Assembly: GCA_011775825.1 (NCBI GenBank) | Contig: JAABYK010000685.1 | Span: 2,012 to 9,483, forward strand | Origin: Candidatus Zhuqueibacterota bacterium | GTDB taxonomy: Bacteria > Zhuqueibacterota > Zhuqueibacteria > Oceanimicrobiales > Oceanimicrobiaceae | Direction: 5' to 3' | Length of the DNA stretch: 7,472 bases | Program-made: the position numbers and the translations under genes | Notes under the pieces: generated by a model | The model's database searches: none | What the model was told of the DNA's origin: nothing | What the model saw: the letters and a program-made list of their open reading frames with translations, nothing else | In this document: piece by piece, positions 1 to 5,029 of the stretch | Layout of the letters: every line of letters begins with the position of its first letter | Position numbering within the stretch: the stretch's first letter is position 1

Positions 1-6
1 GAGGTG
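1..6 (+). promoter_or_regulatory. Ribosome binding site of the VOC gene
   Basis: GAGGTG precedes the ATG at 11 by four bases and supports that start, which also places the twin-arginine motif at the correct distance from the N-terminus. The promoter lies outside the window. Confidence 0.7.
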
Positions 7-10
7 AGTT

Positions 11-853
11 ATGTCAACAAAGAACACAGTTTCGCGGCGGGAATTTCTCAGCAAGATCAGCCAAACCGGATTTGCTGCATGGCTCGGCATTGACATGTTG
101 ATAACAAAGGTTGAATCCGTACTGCCGTCCACCGTAGCAGAAAGCGCCCCGGCATTCACAAAACGGGGCATTATACAACTTCGACTCAATAGTGGCTATT
201 TGGAAAAAATGCGAGCATTTTACGCCAAGACCATGGGATTCAAGGCAGACTTGGGGCAGGGAACCTTACGAGTTAAAACCGGTGGTACAATAATCGAATT
301 TAATCAAGCTGAGCAGTCGCTGCAAAGTTCGGATGTTCCGTATTATCATATTGCCTGGGCGATCCCTGAAAACAAGTTTAGGTTGGCAAAAGCATGGTTG
401 AAAGAACGGACACAATTGCTCAGTCACCCGGATGGCCGGAACGAATTCCATTTCCGGCGAGCAAACCGTCATGCCGTCTATTTCGCCGATCCGGCCGGTA
501 ACATCCTGGAGCTGATCGCCCGTCACAATCTGAAAGACGGCGCCGAAGGTCCTTTTACATTGGCTGACATTCTTTACGTCAACCATTTCGGGTTTGTCGT
601 TGATGATGTCGCGACGGCGATTGGGCAGATACGCAAGGCGCTTCATCTCGGGTTGCGGCACGAGCCATACGACAATTTTGCTACAGTAGGAGACGAACAC
701 CGTCACATTGTTTTCGTCAGCCGCAAACGTTTATGGCTGCCTGAAATGAGCAAACCGGCAGAGGCTTTTGCGTCAGAGGCAGTACTGCACGGCACCCCCG
801 AGCGGACAATGGATTTTGATAGGTATCCGTATCGCATTTCGTTGCAGGCGTAA
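11..853 (+). CDS. Tat-exported VOC-superfamily (glyoxalase/dioxygenase fold) protein
   Basis: This 280-residue protein is probably exported folded by the Tat system. Residues 8-13 read SRREFL, a good twin-arginine motif, followed by a short hydrophobic stretch (about 18-31). The mature part looks like two VOC modules. Module 1 (about 52-172) ends in HAVYFADPAGNILELIAR (154-171), the classic final-strand signature. H113 (YYHIAW) and E167 fall where VOC metal ligands sit, but the first strand carries Q56 rather than His. Module 2 (about 187-275) begins with VNHFGFVVDD (H192) and is less canonical. The two-module size resembles extradiol dioxygenases, but VOC folds also occur in lyases, isomerases and resistance proteins, so the reaction and substrate are unknown. 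GAGGTG (1-6) lies four bases before the ATG. Export of a VOC protein is less common than a cytosolic location. The family call is firm; the enzyme activity is not. Confidence 0.88.
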   Translation: MSTKNTVSRREFLSKISQTGFAAWLGIDMLITKVESVLPSTVAESAPAFTKRGIIQLRLNSGYLEKMRAFYAKTMGFKADLGQGTLRVKTGGTIIEFNQAEQSLQSSDVPYYHIAWAIPENKFRLAKAWLKERTQLLSHPDGRNEFHFRRANRHAVYFADPAGNILELIARHNLKDGAEGPFTLADILYVNHFGFVVDDVATAIGQIRKALHLGLRHEPYDNFATVGDEHRHIVFVSRKRLWLPEMSKPAEAFASEAVLHGTPERTMDFDRYPYRISLQA

Positions 854-923
854 AGCAGTACTGGGCATTTCTTTCAAATACTCCCTACCAGAGGTGCGCC
901 TCCGCTAGCCAGAGAGTAGGCGA

Positions 924-1058
924 ATGAGCAGGCGAGATTTACTACAAAGGCATCGGCAAGAAGGGCTGTATACGCTGCTTTGGAGTGAGACATCGGCAGG
1001 CACATGGTTGATCGAGCGCTACATCGATCACTCTGTGGACCTTGTAGAAGTGGACTAG
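924..1058 (+). CDS. Possible 44-aa small ORF or gene fragment, unrecognised
   Basis: An ATG frame runs 44 codons to TAG. It begins MSRRDLLQRHRQ, continues with GLYTLLWSETSAGTWLIERY and ends in an acidic tail (DLVEVD). The composition looks protein-like, with aromatic and hydrophobic residues spaced as in a folded domain, but no family is recognised. The ribosome binding site is poor (an AGTAGG-like stretch at 915-920). It may be a leftover of a decayed gene, since the next gene downstream of the cytochrome is also decayed, or an open frame by chance. Low confidence. Confidence 0.22.
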   Translation: MSRRDLLQRHRQEGLYTLLWSETSAGTWLIERYIDHSVDLVEVD

Positions 1059-1117
1059 CAAACCGCTATATACCGTTGTTGAGAATCCGAACATATTCAA
1101 ATTCATTGCTCAAGCAC

Positions 1118-1126
1118 AAAGGAGGT
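1118..1126 (+). promoter_or_regulatory. Strong Shine-Dalgarno of the cytochrome gene
   Basis: AAAGGAGGT is a near-perfect match to the anti-Shine-Dalgarno sequence and ends four bases before the ATG at 1131. It fixes the start of the cytochrome gene and rules out the overlapping frame that opens at 1004. It is the best ribosome binding site in the window and suggests strong translation. Confidence 0.85.
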
Positions 1127-1130
1127 AATT

Positions 1131-1901
1131 ATGTCGCGCAAGGTCTTTGGAAACTTTGGCGCTATCGCATTAACAGCGCTGGTCTTAGCCCTTCCATCTC
1201 AGGCACAGGATCAATGGATGTGGCCGGATAAACCTGAAAACCTTCAAGTTTTGCCGAAAGATTGGCCCGGCTCACGATTGCGGGCTCCAATGCGGGGCTT
1301 CACATCCGCCCTGGGAGTGGGTTGCTCGCATTGCCATGTAGGCGAAGAAGGTAAACCACTCAGCACCTACGATTTCGCTTCCGATGAAAACCCGAACAAG
1401 AATCGCGCACGTGAGATGCTGAGAATGCTCGAAAGCATCAACGGTCACCTGGAAAAGATAGAGCCAAGCGGAGATAAGCCTGTCAACATGTGGTGTCATA
1501 CCTGCCATAGCGGTCGCCCCAGGCCAATGACTTTGCGGGAAGAACTGGGAGAAACGTATCGGGCCAAGGGACTGGACGCGGCCCTGACTCACTACGCTCA
1601 ACTAAGAGAGAATTACTACGGTAAAGGAGCCTATAATTTTGAAGGGGAGAGCGCATTGAACAGCTTTGGTTATTCAGTCCTGAAGAACAACGATGCGGAA
1701 GGCGCAATTCGTGTATTCAAGTTGAATGCTGAAAGGTTTCCCGAGTCTGGGAATGTTTGGGACAGCCTCGCGGAAGCGTATATGAAGGCCGGCCACATGA
1801 AGATGGCAGAAAAATACTATCAAAAATCTATAGAATTGGACCCGAGGAATCAGAACGCAAAAGATATGCTGAAAAAGATCGAAGAGGAGGAAGGCGAATA
1901 A
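1131..1901 (+). CDS. Periplasmic diheme c-type cytochrome with C-terminal TPR repeats
   Basis: This 256-residue exported cytochrome has a Sec signal peptide at 1-25 (basic start, hydrophobic ALTALVLALP, cleavage probably after SQA). Two heme c attachment motifs follow: CSHCH at 65-69 and CHTCH at 122-126. The surrounding sequence (MRGFTSALGVGCSHCHVG, then DFASDENPNK and AREMLRMLESIN) matches the cytochrome domain related to the photosynthetic reaction-centre cytochrome c subunit. In that family a Met upstream of each heme site serves as axial ligand; M54 and M96 or M99 are candidates. Only two hemes are present, against four in the true reaction-centre subunit. Residues about 175-250 form two TPR units (NVWDSLAEAYMKAGHMKMAE is the clearer) and a charged tail. 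The likely role is electron transfer in the periplasm, with the TPRs as a docking surface. No photosynthesis gene is nearby, so the domain name does not imply phototrophy; non-phototrophs such as KSB1 and Acidobacteriota carry many. Confidence 0.93.
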   Translation: MSRKVFGNFGAIALTALVLALPSQAQDQWMWPDKPENLQVLPKDWPGSRLRAPMRGFTSALGVGCSHCHVGEEGKPLSTYDFASDENPNKNRAREMLRMLESINGHLEKIEPSGDKPVNMWCHTCHSGRPRPMTLREELGETYRAKGLDAALTHYAQLRENYYGKGAYNFEGESALNSFGYSVLKNNDAEGAIRVFKLNAERFPESGNVWDSLAEAYMKAGHMKMAEKYYQKSIELDPRNQNAKDMLKKIEEEEGE

Positions 1902-1976
1902 GGGCTGCTTTTTGTGATCAAGATGCACTAGGTTCTTTTTTTTCAGGAGACATCATAAGCATTGGAGAGTACCCGG
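1902..1976 (+). other. Short spacer with T8 run after the cytochrome gene
   Basis: A run of eight T (1936-1943) lies 34 bp after the cytochrome stop. I see no stable stem directly ahead of it, so it is at best a weak terminator candidate. The spacer leads straight into the remnant of the DUF1223 gene and holds no trace of that gene's N-terminal coding sequence. Confidence 0.35.
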
Positions 1977-2388
1977 ATTAGCTGTAATAATCAGGACGAC
2001 ATCGGCTGGGAAGATCCGTTTGCCGACAAAACGTATTCGGAACGGCAGCACAAATACGCTCAGGCGTTCCGCTCGACCCGGATTTACACGCCGCAAATGA
2101 TTGTAAACGGCCAACACGAATTCGTGGGTTCCAATCGCGCCAGGGCAAAAGCTTACATTCAATCCTCTGAAACAATCTTCAAAAGTGAGAATCGGATTAG
2201 AATTACCTGAATCTACTCGGTCAAACGTATGGAGTCTGTCTTATCGGGTTGGGGGCACGGCGGAGAATGCGGTTTTGAATATTGCACTGGTTGAAAGGGA
2301 TTTGGAGACAAAGGTAAAAAGTGGCGAAAACTCTGGCCACACGCTTCATCACGGCGGTGGATTTTATAAGCTCATAAACTACCCATAG
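1977..2388 (+). pseudogene. Decayed DUF1223 (thioredoxin-like) gene, truncated and frameshifted
   Basis: Two adjacent frames together encode the middle and C-terminal parts of a DUF1223 protein. The first (about 1977-2183) reads DDIGWEDPF, then YSERQHKYAQAF, IYTPQMIVNGQHEFVGSNRA, all hallmark DUF1223 segments. The second (about 2182-2388) contains AVLNIALVERDLETKVKSGE, NSGHTLHH, the conserved C-terminal segment. Reading AAAA at 2181-2184 as AAA joins them smoothly as ETIFKVRIGLELPE, so a one-base insertion in that run explains the shift. The N-terminal third with the family's Cys-rich redox motif is absent, and the DYW segment before DDIGW is degraded to NNQ. The frame after HTLHH ends in unrelated residues at the stop at 2386-2388, so the C-terminus is lost too. 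An assembly error could explain the shift but not the missing ends. It lies 75 bp behind the cytochrome gene on the same strand. Confidence 0.82.
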
Positions 2389-2519
2389 GGTTAAGTCCTG
2401 TATGAAATCGGCTACGAGTGGACGGCGGGGCTGTGGTTCTCAAACTTGGTTTTGAGCACGTTCAGGCTTTTGGATGCGAATTAAGTTGGGTGCCCCGTCA
2501 CCTGCCGCCGCTTAACCTT
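2387..2519. repeat. 133-bp nested inverted-repeat structure
   Basis: Three nested pairings are visible. The outer arms are AGGGTTAAG (2387-2395) and CTTAACCTT (2511-2519), nine positions including one G-T wobble. A middle stem pairs GAC+GGGGC (2421-2431, with a three-base bulge) with GCCCCGTC (2492-2499). An inner hairpin pairs CTCAAA (2439-2444) with TTTGAG (2451-2456) around six bases. The structure starts at the stop codon of the DUF1223 remnant and ends 11 bp before the stop codon of the minus-strand gene at 2531. It could be a small palindromic mobile repeat, a structured RNA, or a bidirectional transcription barrier. No coding sequence was found in it. Confidence 0.45.
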
Positions 2520-2530
2520 GGGGATTAAAG

Positions 2531-3514
2531 TCACCTCTTTTCTGCCTTCATATACGAGTGTCGCTTAACGTGATTTTTGAATTCAATTACGTAGTGTGGT
2601 TCGAGTTTTCCTTGCGCTAATTTTCGTTTTATCTCTGCTATCTTGTCCTCATCCCACATCTCCAAAAGTCCGTAGGTGTTTTTCAATGCATCAATCAGTT
2701 TGCTGGAATCCGTAAGCATCTGAGGTGTGAACGGTTTTTTGGTACCAAAACTCAAATAGTTTTCAAGACAAAGCAGCCGATATCTTCGAAACAAATTAAA
2801 ATCATTGATTTTGAAATCACCGTATGCCCAATACATCAGCGCCAAATTTCGAAACTTGGCTTCATTGGAGAGGTGCGCTTTCGCGTAATCGATGATGCGT
2901 TCAAAATCTTCTTGGTCCTTTAGATTGTTGCGCAAGCTCACCAACGCCTCGATGACCTCGACTTTCTCCTTGTTATTCAGATATTCTTCGTGGTTCTCCA
3001 GAACATCGTACAAAATCTCTTTGCACTTGTCCGTATTGTGTTTGGCGAAGTAGATCCCAAGCGCGATTTTCTCTTTGTACAATTCAATATCCGCAATCAT
3101 CCTGGACAAAGAATCGTTATCCGCATTTTCCGTTGGATCGATTCGTGGCCTGGCTGTGGGATTCGAATTTTGTGCCGGACTCTCCCCGGACTTTCCAAAT
3201 TTTATAAATCCAAGTTGTATCCCACCCAAACCCGCGATGGTTATGGACCCAATGGCGATAAGCGCAATTTGAAACACTTTCTGCTGCAGGGCATGGACCA
3301 AAACCGTGTACCACGGAATGTAAGCAAAGCCGGGCTTCAGTGAGCAATCGTTGTCTCTGTCCTTGCGACATTCATAATTGTAGCCATAAGCGCCGCTTTT
3401 GCCCTGCTGTCTCTCACCGATTTTCAAGTTTGAGCCACATAGCGGGCAATACGGCGACAGGCCATCGACAATCTTTTTTTCAAGGTCTCGAATGACGTTT
3501 TCAGGTGGGCTCAT
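2531..3514 (-). CDS. Orphan membrane protein: zinc-ribbon-like N-terminus, one TM, helical C-terminus
   Basis: No family is recognised for this 327-residue protein. Residues 23-57 carry CPLCG (C23, C26) and a second pair C49/C57, a spacing that suggests a small zinc ribbon; the eight-residue gap in the second pair is unusual. One membrane segment follows (about 79-104, KVFQIALIAIGSITIAGLGG). Next come a Pro/Asn/Ser-rich linker (about 107-135) and a charged, mostly helical domain (about 136-327) with a TPR-like feel, for example YAKAHLSNEAKFRNLALMYW, though no clean TPR consensus is met. The tail is basic (KNHVKRHSYMKAEKR). Topology is uncertain; a cytosolic zinc ribbon with an external helical domain is one option. 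The ATG at 3512-3514 has no good Shine-Dalgarno, but a strong promoter sits at the expected distance. It appears to be monocistronic. Confidence 0.78.
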   Translation of the reverse strand: MSPPENVIRDLEKKIVDGLSPYCPLCGSNLKIGERQQGKSGAYGYNYECRKDRDNDCSLKPGFAYIPWYTVLVHALQQKVFQIALIAIGSITIAGLGGIQLGFIKFGKSGESPAQNSNPTARPRIDPTENADNDSLSRMIADIELYKEKIALGIYFAKHNTDKCKEILYDVLENHEEYLNNKEKVEVIEALVSLRNNLKDQEDFERIIDYAKAHLSNEAKFRNLALMYWAYGDFKINDFNLFRRYRLLCLENYLSFGTKKPFTPQMLTDSSKLIDALKNTYGLLEMWDEDKIAEIKRKLAQGKLEPHYVIEFKNHVKRHSYMKAEKR

Positions 3515-3569
3515 TTTAAAGGCAAGTTTTTGAAGTAATCTACAAACAAAACATCACAACGGTGAGCAA

Positions 3570-3596
3570 ATTATCAAATTGTTGCAACTTTGTCAA
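3570..3596 (-). promoter_or_regulatory. Sigma70-type promoter for the zinc-ribbon membrane protein gene
   Basis: On the minus strand TTGACA (3591-3596, a perfect -35) is followed after 15 bases by GATAAT (3570-3575, five of six against TATAAT). The spacer is shorter than the usual 17. Transcription would start near 3562, giving an untranslated leader of about 48 bases before the ATG at 3514. No obvious operator palindrome overlaps it. Confidence 0.5.
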
Positions 3597-3620
3597 GCGA
3601 AAATGGAGGTAGTTACGGTG

Positions 3621-3770
3621 AGGGTATACCGATATCCCTTTACAAAGCCCGAAAACAAATTTTCGGACTGATAGCTGAAGTCGGCTAAAGCCGACTGATT
3701 GAGCCTTCGAAAAAAAGATCGGTCATCTTCAGATGACTTTGGCTATGAGCCAGAAATTTTAATTTCTGGC
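3621..3770. repeat. Array of five short hairpins, all with four-base loops
   Basis: Five hairpins are packed into 150 bp. They are AGGGTAT-ACCG-ATA(T)CCCT (3621-3639, one bulged T); CCGAAAA-CAAA-TTTTCGG (3649-3666); AGTCGGC-TAAA-GCCGACT (3679-3696); GTCATC-TTCA-GATGAC (3722-3737); and GCCAGAAAT-TTTA-ATTTCTGGC (3749-3770). The last four stems are perfect. Spacers are 9, 12, 25 and 11 bases. The stem sequences are unrelated, while the loop is always four bases and A/T-rich in the last four. Short linkers partly recur: ACTGATAG and ACTGATTG follow hairpins two and three, and TGAGCC occurs at 3699-3704 and 3746-3751. The array lies downstream of the methyltransferase gene and upstream of the promoter at 3570-3596. 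It resembles REP-like palindromic repeat clusters, but no RAYT transposase is in the window. Confidence 0.75.
3710..3737 (-). terminator. Possible intrinsic terminator of the methyltransferase gene
   Basis: Read on the minus strand, the hairpin GTCATC-TGAA-GATGAC (3722-3737) is followed after five bases by seven T (3710-3716). It lies 55 bases past the stop codon at 3793. The stem is short and the T-run slightly displaced, so termination would be modest. The longer hairpin at 3749-3770 is closer to the gene but has no T-run. Confidence 0.35.
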
Positions 3771-3792
3771 GGTCTCTGCAAGCGGAAGCTAC

Positions 3793-4305
3793 CTATTTTT
3801 CTCTTCTGGGAAGGATGCTCAACCAACGCGGGGTGGATTGCAGGTAGTCCGCATATTCTTGGCCGTACTTTTTCTTCAAATGGGGTTCCTCGACCAAGAC
3901 TACCGTCAGATAGAAAACCGCCGACACAATGAGTGAATAGGTCAGCAAAACACGCGACTCCAAAAGGAAAGCCTCTCCTACTACGAAACTCAGCACGCCC
4001 ACATACATCGGATTGCGACTGAACCGATACAAGCCCTGTGTGACGATTTTTCGGGGTTCTTCTCCAACCAAAAACTTTAAATGCTTTGTGAACCAGATTG
4101 CCGGTGTGCCGTCGCCCTTCAGCAAAAACGTCAGCGCACTCCAACCGTAAAGCAAAACGCCGAACAGGATAAACAGCCATCCCAGGTACTTAAACGTCCC
4201 TAATTCAAGTTCTTGCGGATATTGACTCCGCAGCCAGTAGGGAATGTATCCCACGACCGTACCGACCATCAGAATGGTGAATCCGAGCAACTTCAGAAAC
4301 TTCAT
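3793..4305 (-). CDS. Isoprenylcysteine carboxyl methyltransferase-family membrane protein
   Basis: This 170-residue integral membrane protein belongs to the ICMT/PEMT-like methyltransferase family, whose members transfer a methyl group from S-adenosylmethionine to lipophilic acceptors in the membrane. The signature is GLYRFSRNPMYVG (91-103), followed by the C-terminal cluster VEEPHLKKKYGQEYADYL (138-155) and a closing PRW (159-161). Together these form the SAM-binding part in known members. Hydrophobic segments lie at about 6-21, 38-61, 100-117 and 119-138, as expected for a four-helix member. Bacteria do not prenylate proteins as eukaryotes do, so the acceptor is unknown and may be a lipid, quinone-like compound or another small molecule. 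The ATG at 4303-4305 has no clear Shine-Dalgarno. No functional partner is adjacent; it appears to be transcribed alone. Confidence 0.86.
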   Translation of the reverse strand: MKFLKLLGFTILMVGTVVGYIPYWLRSQYPQELELGTFKYLGWLFILFGVLLYGWSALTFLLKGDGTPAIWFTKHLKFLVGEEPRKIVTQGLYRFSRNPMYVGVLSFVVGEAFLLESRVLLTYSLIVSAVFYLTVVLVEEPHLKKKYGQEYADYLQSTPRWLSILPRREK

Positions 4306-4560
4306 AGTAAGATGACGTTAATCCAGATTTGGGGAGTGACAATATACTGTGTCGATTTCTTGGTTTCGAGCTCACGGGATGCAGGATATAGGGTATAAGG
4401 CAATACGTGAAATATGGTTCGATGGTCCCCTATTCTTTATCTCCTTATTCCCATTATTCCCATGAACCTTAGTTTTAAATCTCCTGATGATCTTTAAATC
4501 CTCAGAAAAAAGCCATGAACAGGATCGTTAACTTGCTTTAAAGTCAGAGAAGTTGTATTT
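4306..4560. other. Intergenic region without a gene
   Basis: This stretch separates two divergent genes and holds no convincing coding frame. The only structure noticed is a tandem pair of the nine-mer TATTCCCAT (4446-4454 and 4455-4463) inside a pyrimidine-rich patch (about 4427-4461). No good promoter for the minus-strand methyltransferase gene was found in it. Confidence 0.5.
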
Positions 4561-4566
4561 TATAAT
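4561..4566 (+). promoter_or_regulatory. Possible -10 box for the 59-aa gene
   Basis: TATAAT is a perfect -10 hexamer. The -35 is poor: TTAAAG (4538-4543) at 17-base spacing matches only about half the consensus. Transcription from here would start near 4573, about 20 bases before the 104-bp inverted-repeat element, so that element would lie wholly in the 5' leader. Confidence 0.35.
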
Positions 4567-4591
4567 TAATCATATCGAGAGCGCCAGTCTC

Positions 4592-4695
4592 GGTGGCTCA
4601 ACGAAAACTCGTTAGTGTAGGCCATTCCGTCCCGAAGAATCGGAACGGAATCTCCCGGAATCGGGAATGTATTAGGCCGTTTTCGTTGAGCCACC
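4592..4695. repeat. 104-bp element with perfect 17-bp terminal inverted repeats and two inner hairpins
   Basis: GGTGGCTCAACGAAAAC (4592-4608) is matched exactly in reverse complement at 4679-4695. The 70-bp interior holds two hairpins. One pairs ATTCCGT (4624-4630) with ACGGAAT (4645-4651), then after one mismatch CCGA-AGAA-TCGG (4632-4643). The other is TCCCG-GAAT-CGGGA (4653-4666). TCTC (4588-4591) and GAGA (4704-4707) could add pairs across an eight-base bulge. The whole folds as a three-way junction. It ends 35 bp before the ATG at 4731. It is either a MITE-like palindromic repeat (no target-site duplication seen) or a structured leader controlling the gene. An open GTG frame from 4593 runs through it, but this is explained by the repeat rather than by coding. 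Confidence 0.75.
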
Positions 4696-4718
4696 ACGTA
4701 ACCGAGATTAGAACTTCA

Positions 4719-4722
4719 GAGG
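4719..4722 (+). promoter_or_regulatory. Ribosome binding site deciding the start of the 59-aa gene
   Basis: GAGG (within AGAGGT) sits eight bases before the ATG at 4731. It supports that start over the upstream in-frame GTG at 4593, which would place 46 extra codons across the inverted repeat. Confidence 0.65.
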
Positions 4723-4730
4723 TTGAAAAC

Positions 4731-4910
4731 ATGAGTACGATTTTACCTGAAAGCGAATCCCTGCGAAAAGCGGTCAAATGGGTTTCCGAGCAGATAAAAG
4801 AACGGCCAAACGATCGGGTGCAAACGTTCGTCAATGAAGCCATCACGCGGTTCGATTTGTCGCCAAAAGATTCGACGTTTTTGATGCGGTTTTTCAGTAA
4901 GAAAGAATAG
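4731..4910 (+). CDS. Small hypothetical protein, 59 aa, conserved-looking
   Basis: The protein reads as a compact, charged, mostly helical unit: ILPESESLRKAVKWVSEQIK (4-23), an acidic/basic turn (ERPNDRVQ), then VNEAITRFDLSPKDSTFLMR (34-53) and a basic tail. It has no signal peptide, membrane segment or cysteine. I recall short uncharacterised proteins with the same pattern (LPE..LRKAVKW.SE, RFDLSPKD..FL) from environmental bacteria, but cannot name a family. The start is chosen from the ribosome binding site and because homologous-looking sequence begins there. The gene is preceded by a structured 104-bp element and a TATAAT box, so regulation through the leader is possible. It converges with the sensor gene ending at 5030. 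A small regulator or a protein-binding adaptor is conceivable, but function is unknown. Confidence 0.68.
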   Translation: MSTILPESESLRKAVKWVSEQIKERPNDRVQTFVNEAITRFDLSPKDSTFLMRFFSKKE

Positions 4911-4990
4911 GTTCGGTTTTATCAATACCGCAAGTGAAGCTAAGACTCTTCTCTAACCCAAGCAGCGCCGGAACCAAACAGGATAGAGAT

Positions 4991-5013
4991 AAAAAGCGCG
5001 GGCAGAGGCTCTT
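4991..5013 (-). terminator. Weak terminator candidate of the hybrid sensor gene
   Basis: On the minus strand AAGAGC pairs with GCGCTT (one A-G mismatch) around an eight-base loop and runs into TTTTT (4991-4995). It begins 17 bases after the TAG at 5030-5032. The stem is short, so this is a candidate only. Confidence 0.3.
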
Positions 5014-5029
5014 AAACGGGTTCACTCCC

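Larger units (their letters stand above)
854..1130. other. 277-bp intergenic region with weak signals
   Basis: No recognisable conserved gene is present. Directly after the VOC gene is a weak hairpin, GAGG-TGCG-CCTC at 891-902, with TACTC (879-883) and GAGTA (914-918) as possible outer pairing. It has no T-run, so it is not a convincing terminator. A 44-codon ORF (924-1058) is listed separately. No clear sigma70 promoter is visible ahead of the cytochrome gene, so co-transcription with the VOC gene cannot be excluded. Confidence 0.5.

Noticed and set aside
1004..1231. 75-codon frame overlapping the cytochrome start
   Set aside because: It runs out of frame through the signal peptide region of a strong gene and contains that gene's Shine-Dalgarno; a shadow frame.
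2387..2519. Integron attC site
   Set aside because: GTTAAGT comes first and GCTTAAC last, the reverse of the RYYYAAC...GTTRRRY order on either strand. No integrase or second cassette boundary is present.
3621..3770. CRISPR array
   Set aside because: The units are different hairpins, not identical direct repeats, the spacers are only 9-25 bases, and no cas gene is near.
3749..3770. Intrinsic terminator at the longest hairpin
   Set aside because: The nine-bp stem is AT-rich in its upper half and is not followed by a T-run on either strand. The neighbouring hairpin with T7 is a better candidate.
3743..4180. 145-codon minus-strand frame overlapping the methyltransferase gene
   Set aside because: The methyltransferase frame has clear family motifs and hydrophobic helices; this frame is Arg/Gly-rich with no motif.
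4593..4730. In-frame GTG extension of the 59-aa protein to 105 aa
   Set aside because: The extra 46 codons run across the perfect inverted repeat and its hairpins, there is no ribosome binding site at 4593, and the residues lack the pattern of the downstream part. The ATG at 4731 has GAGG at good spacing.
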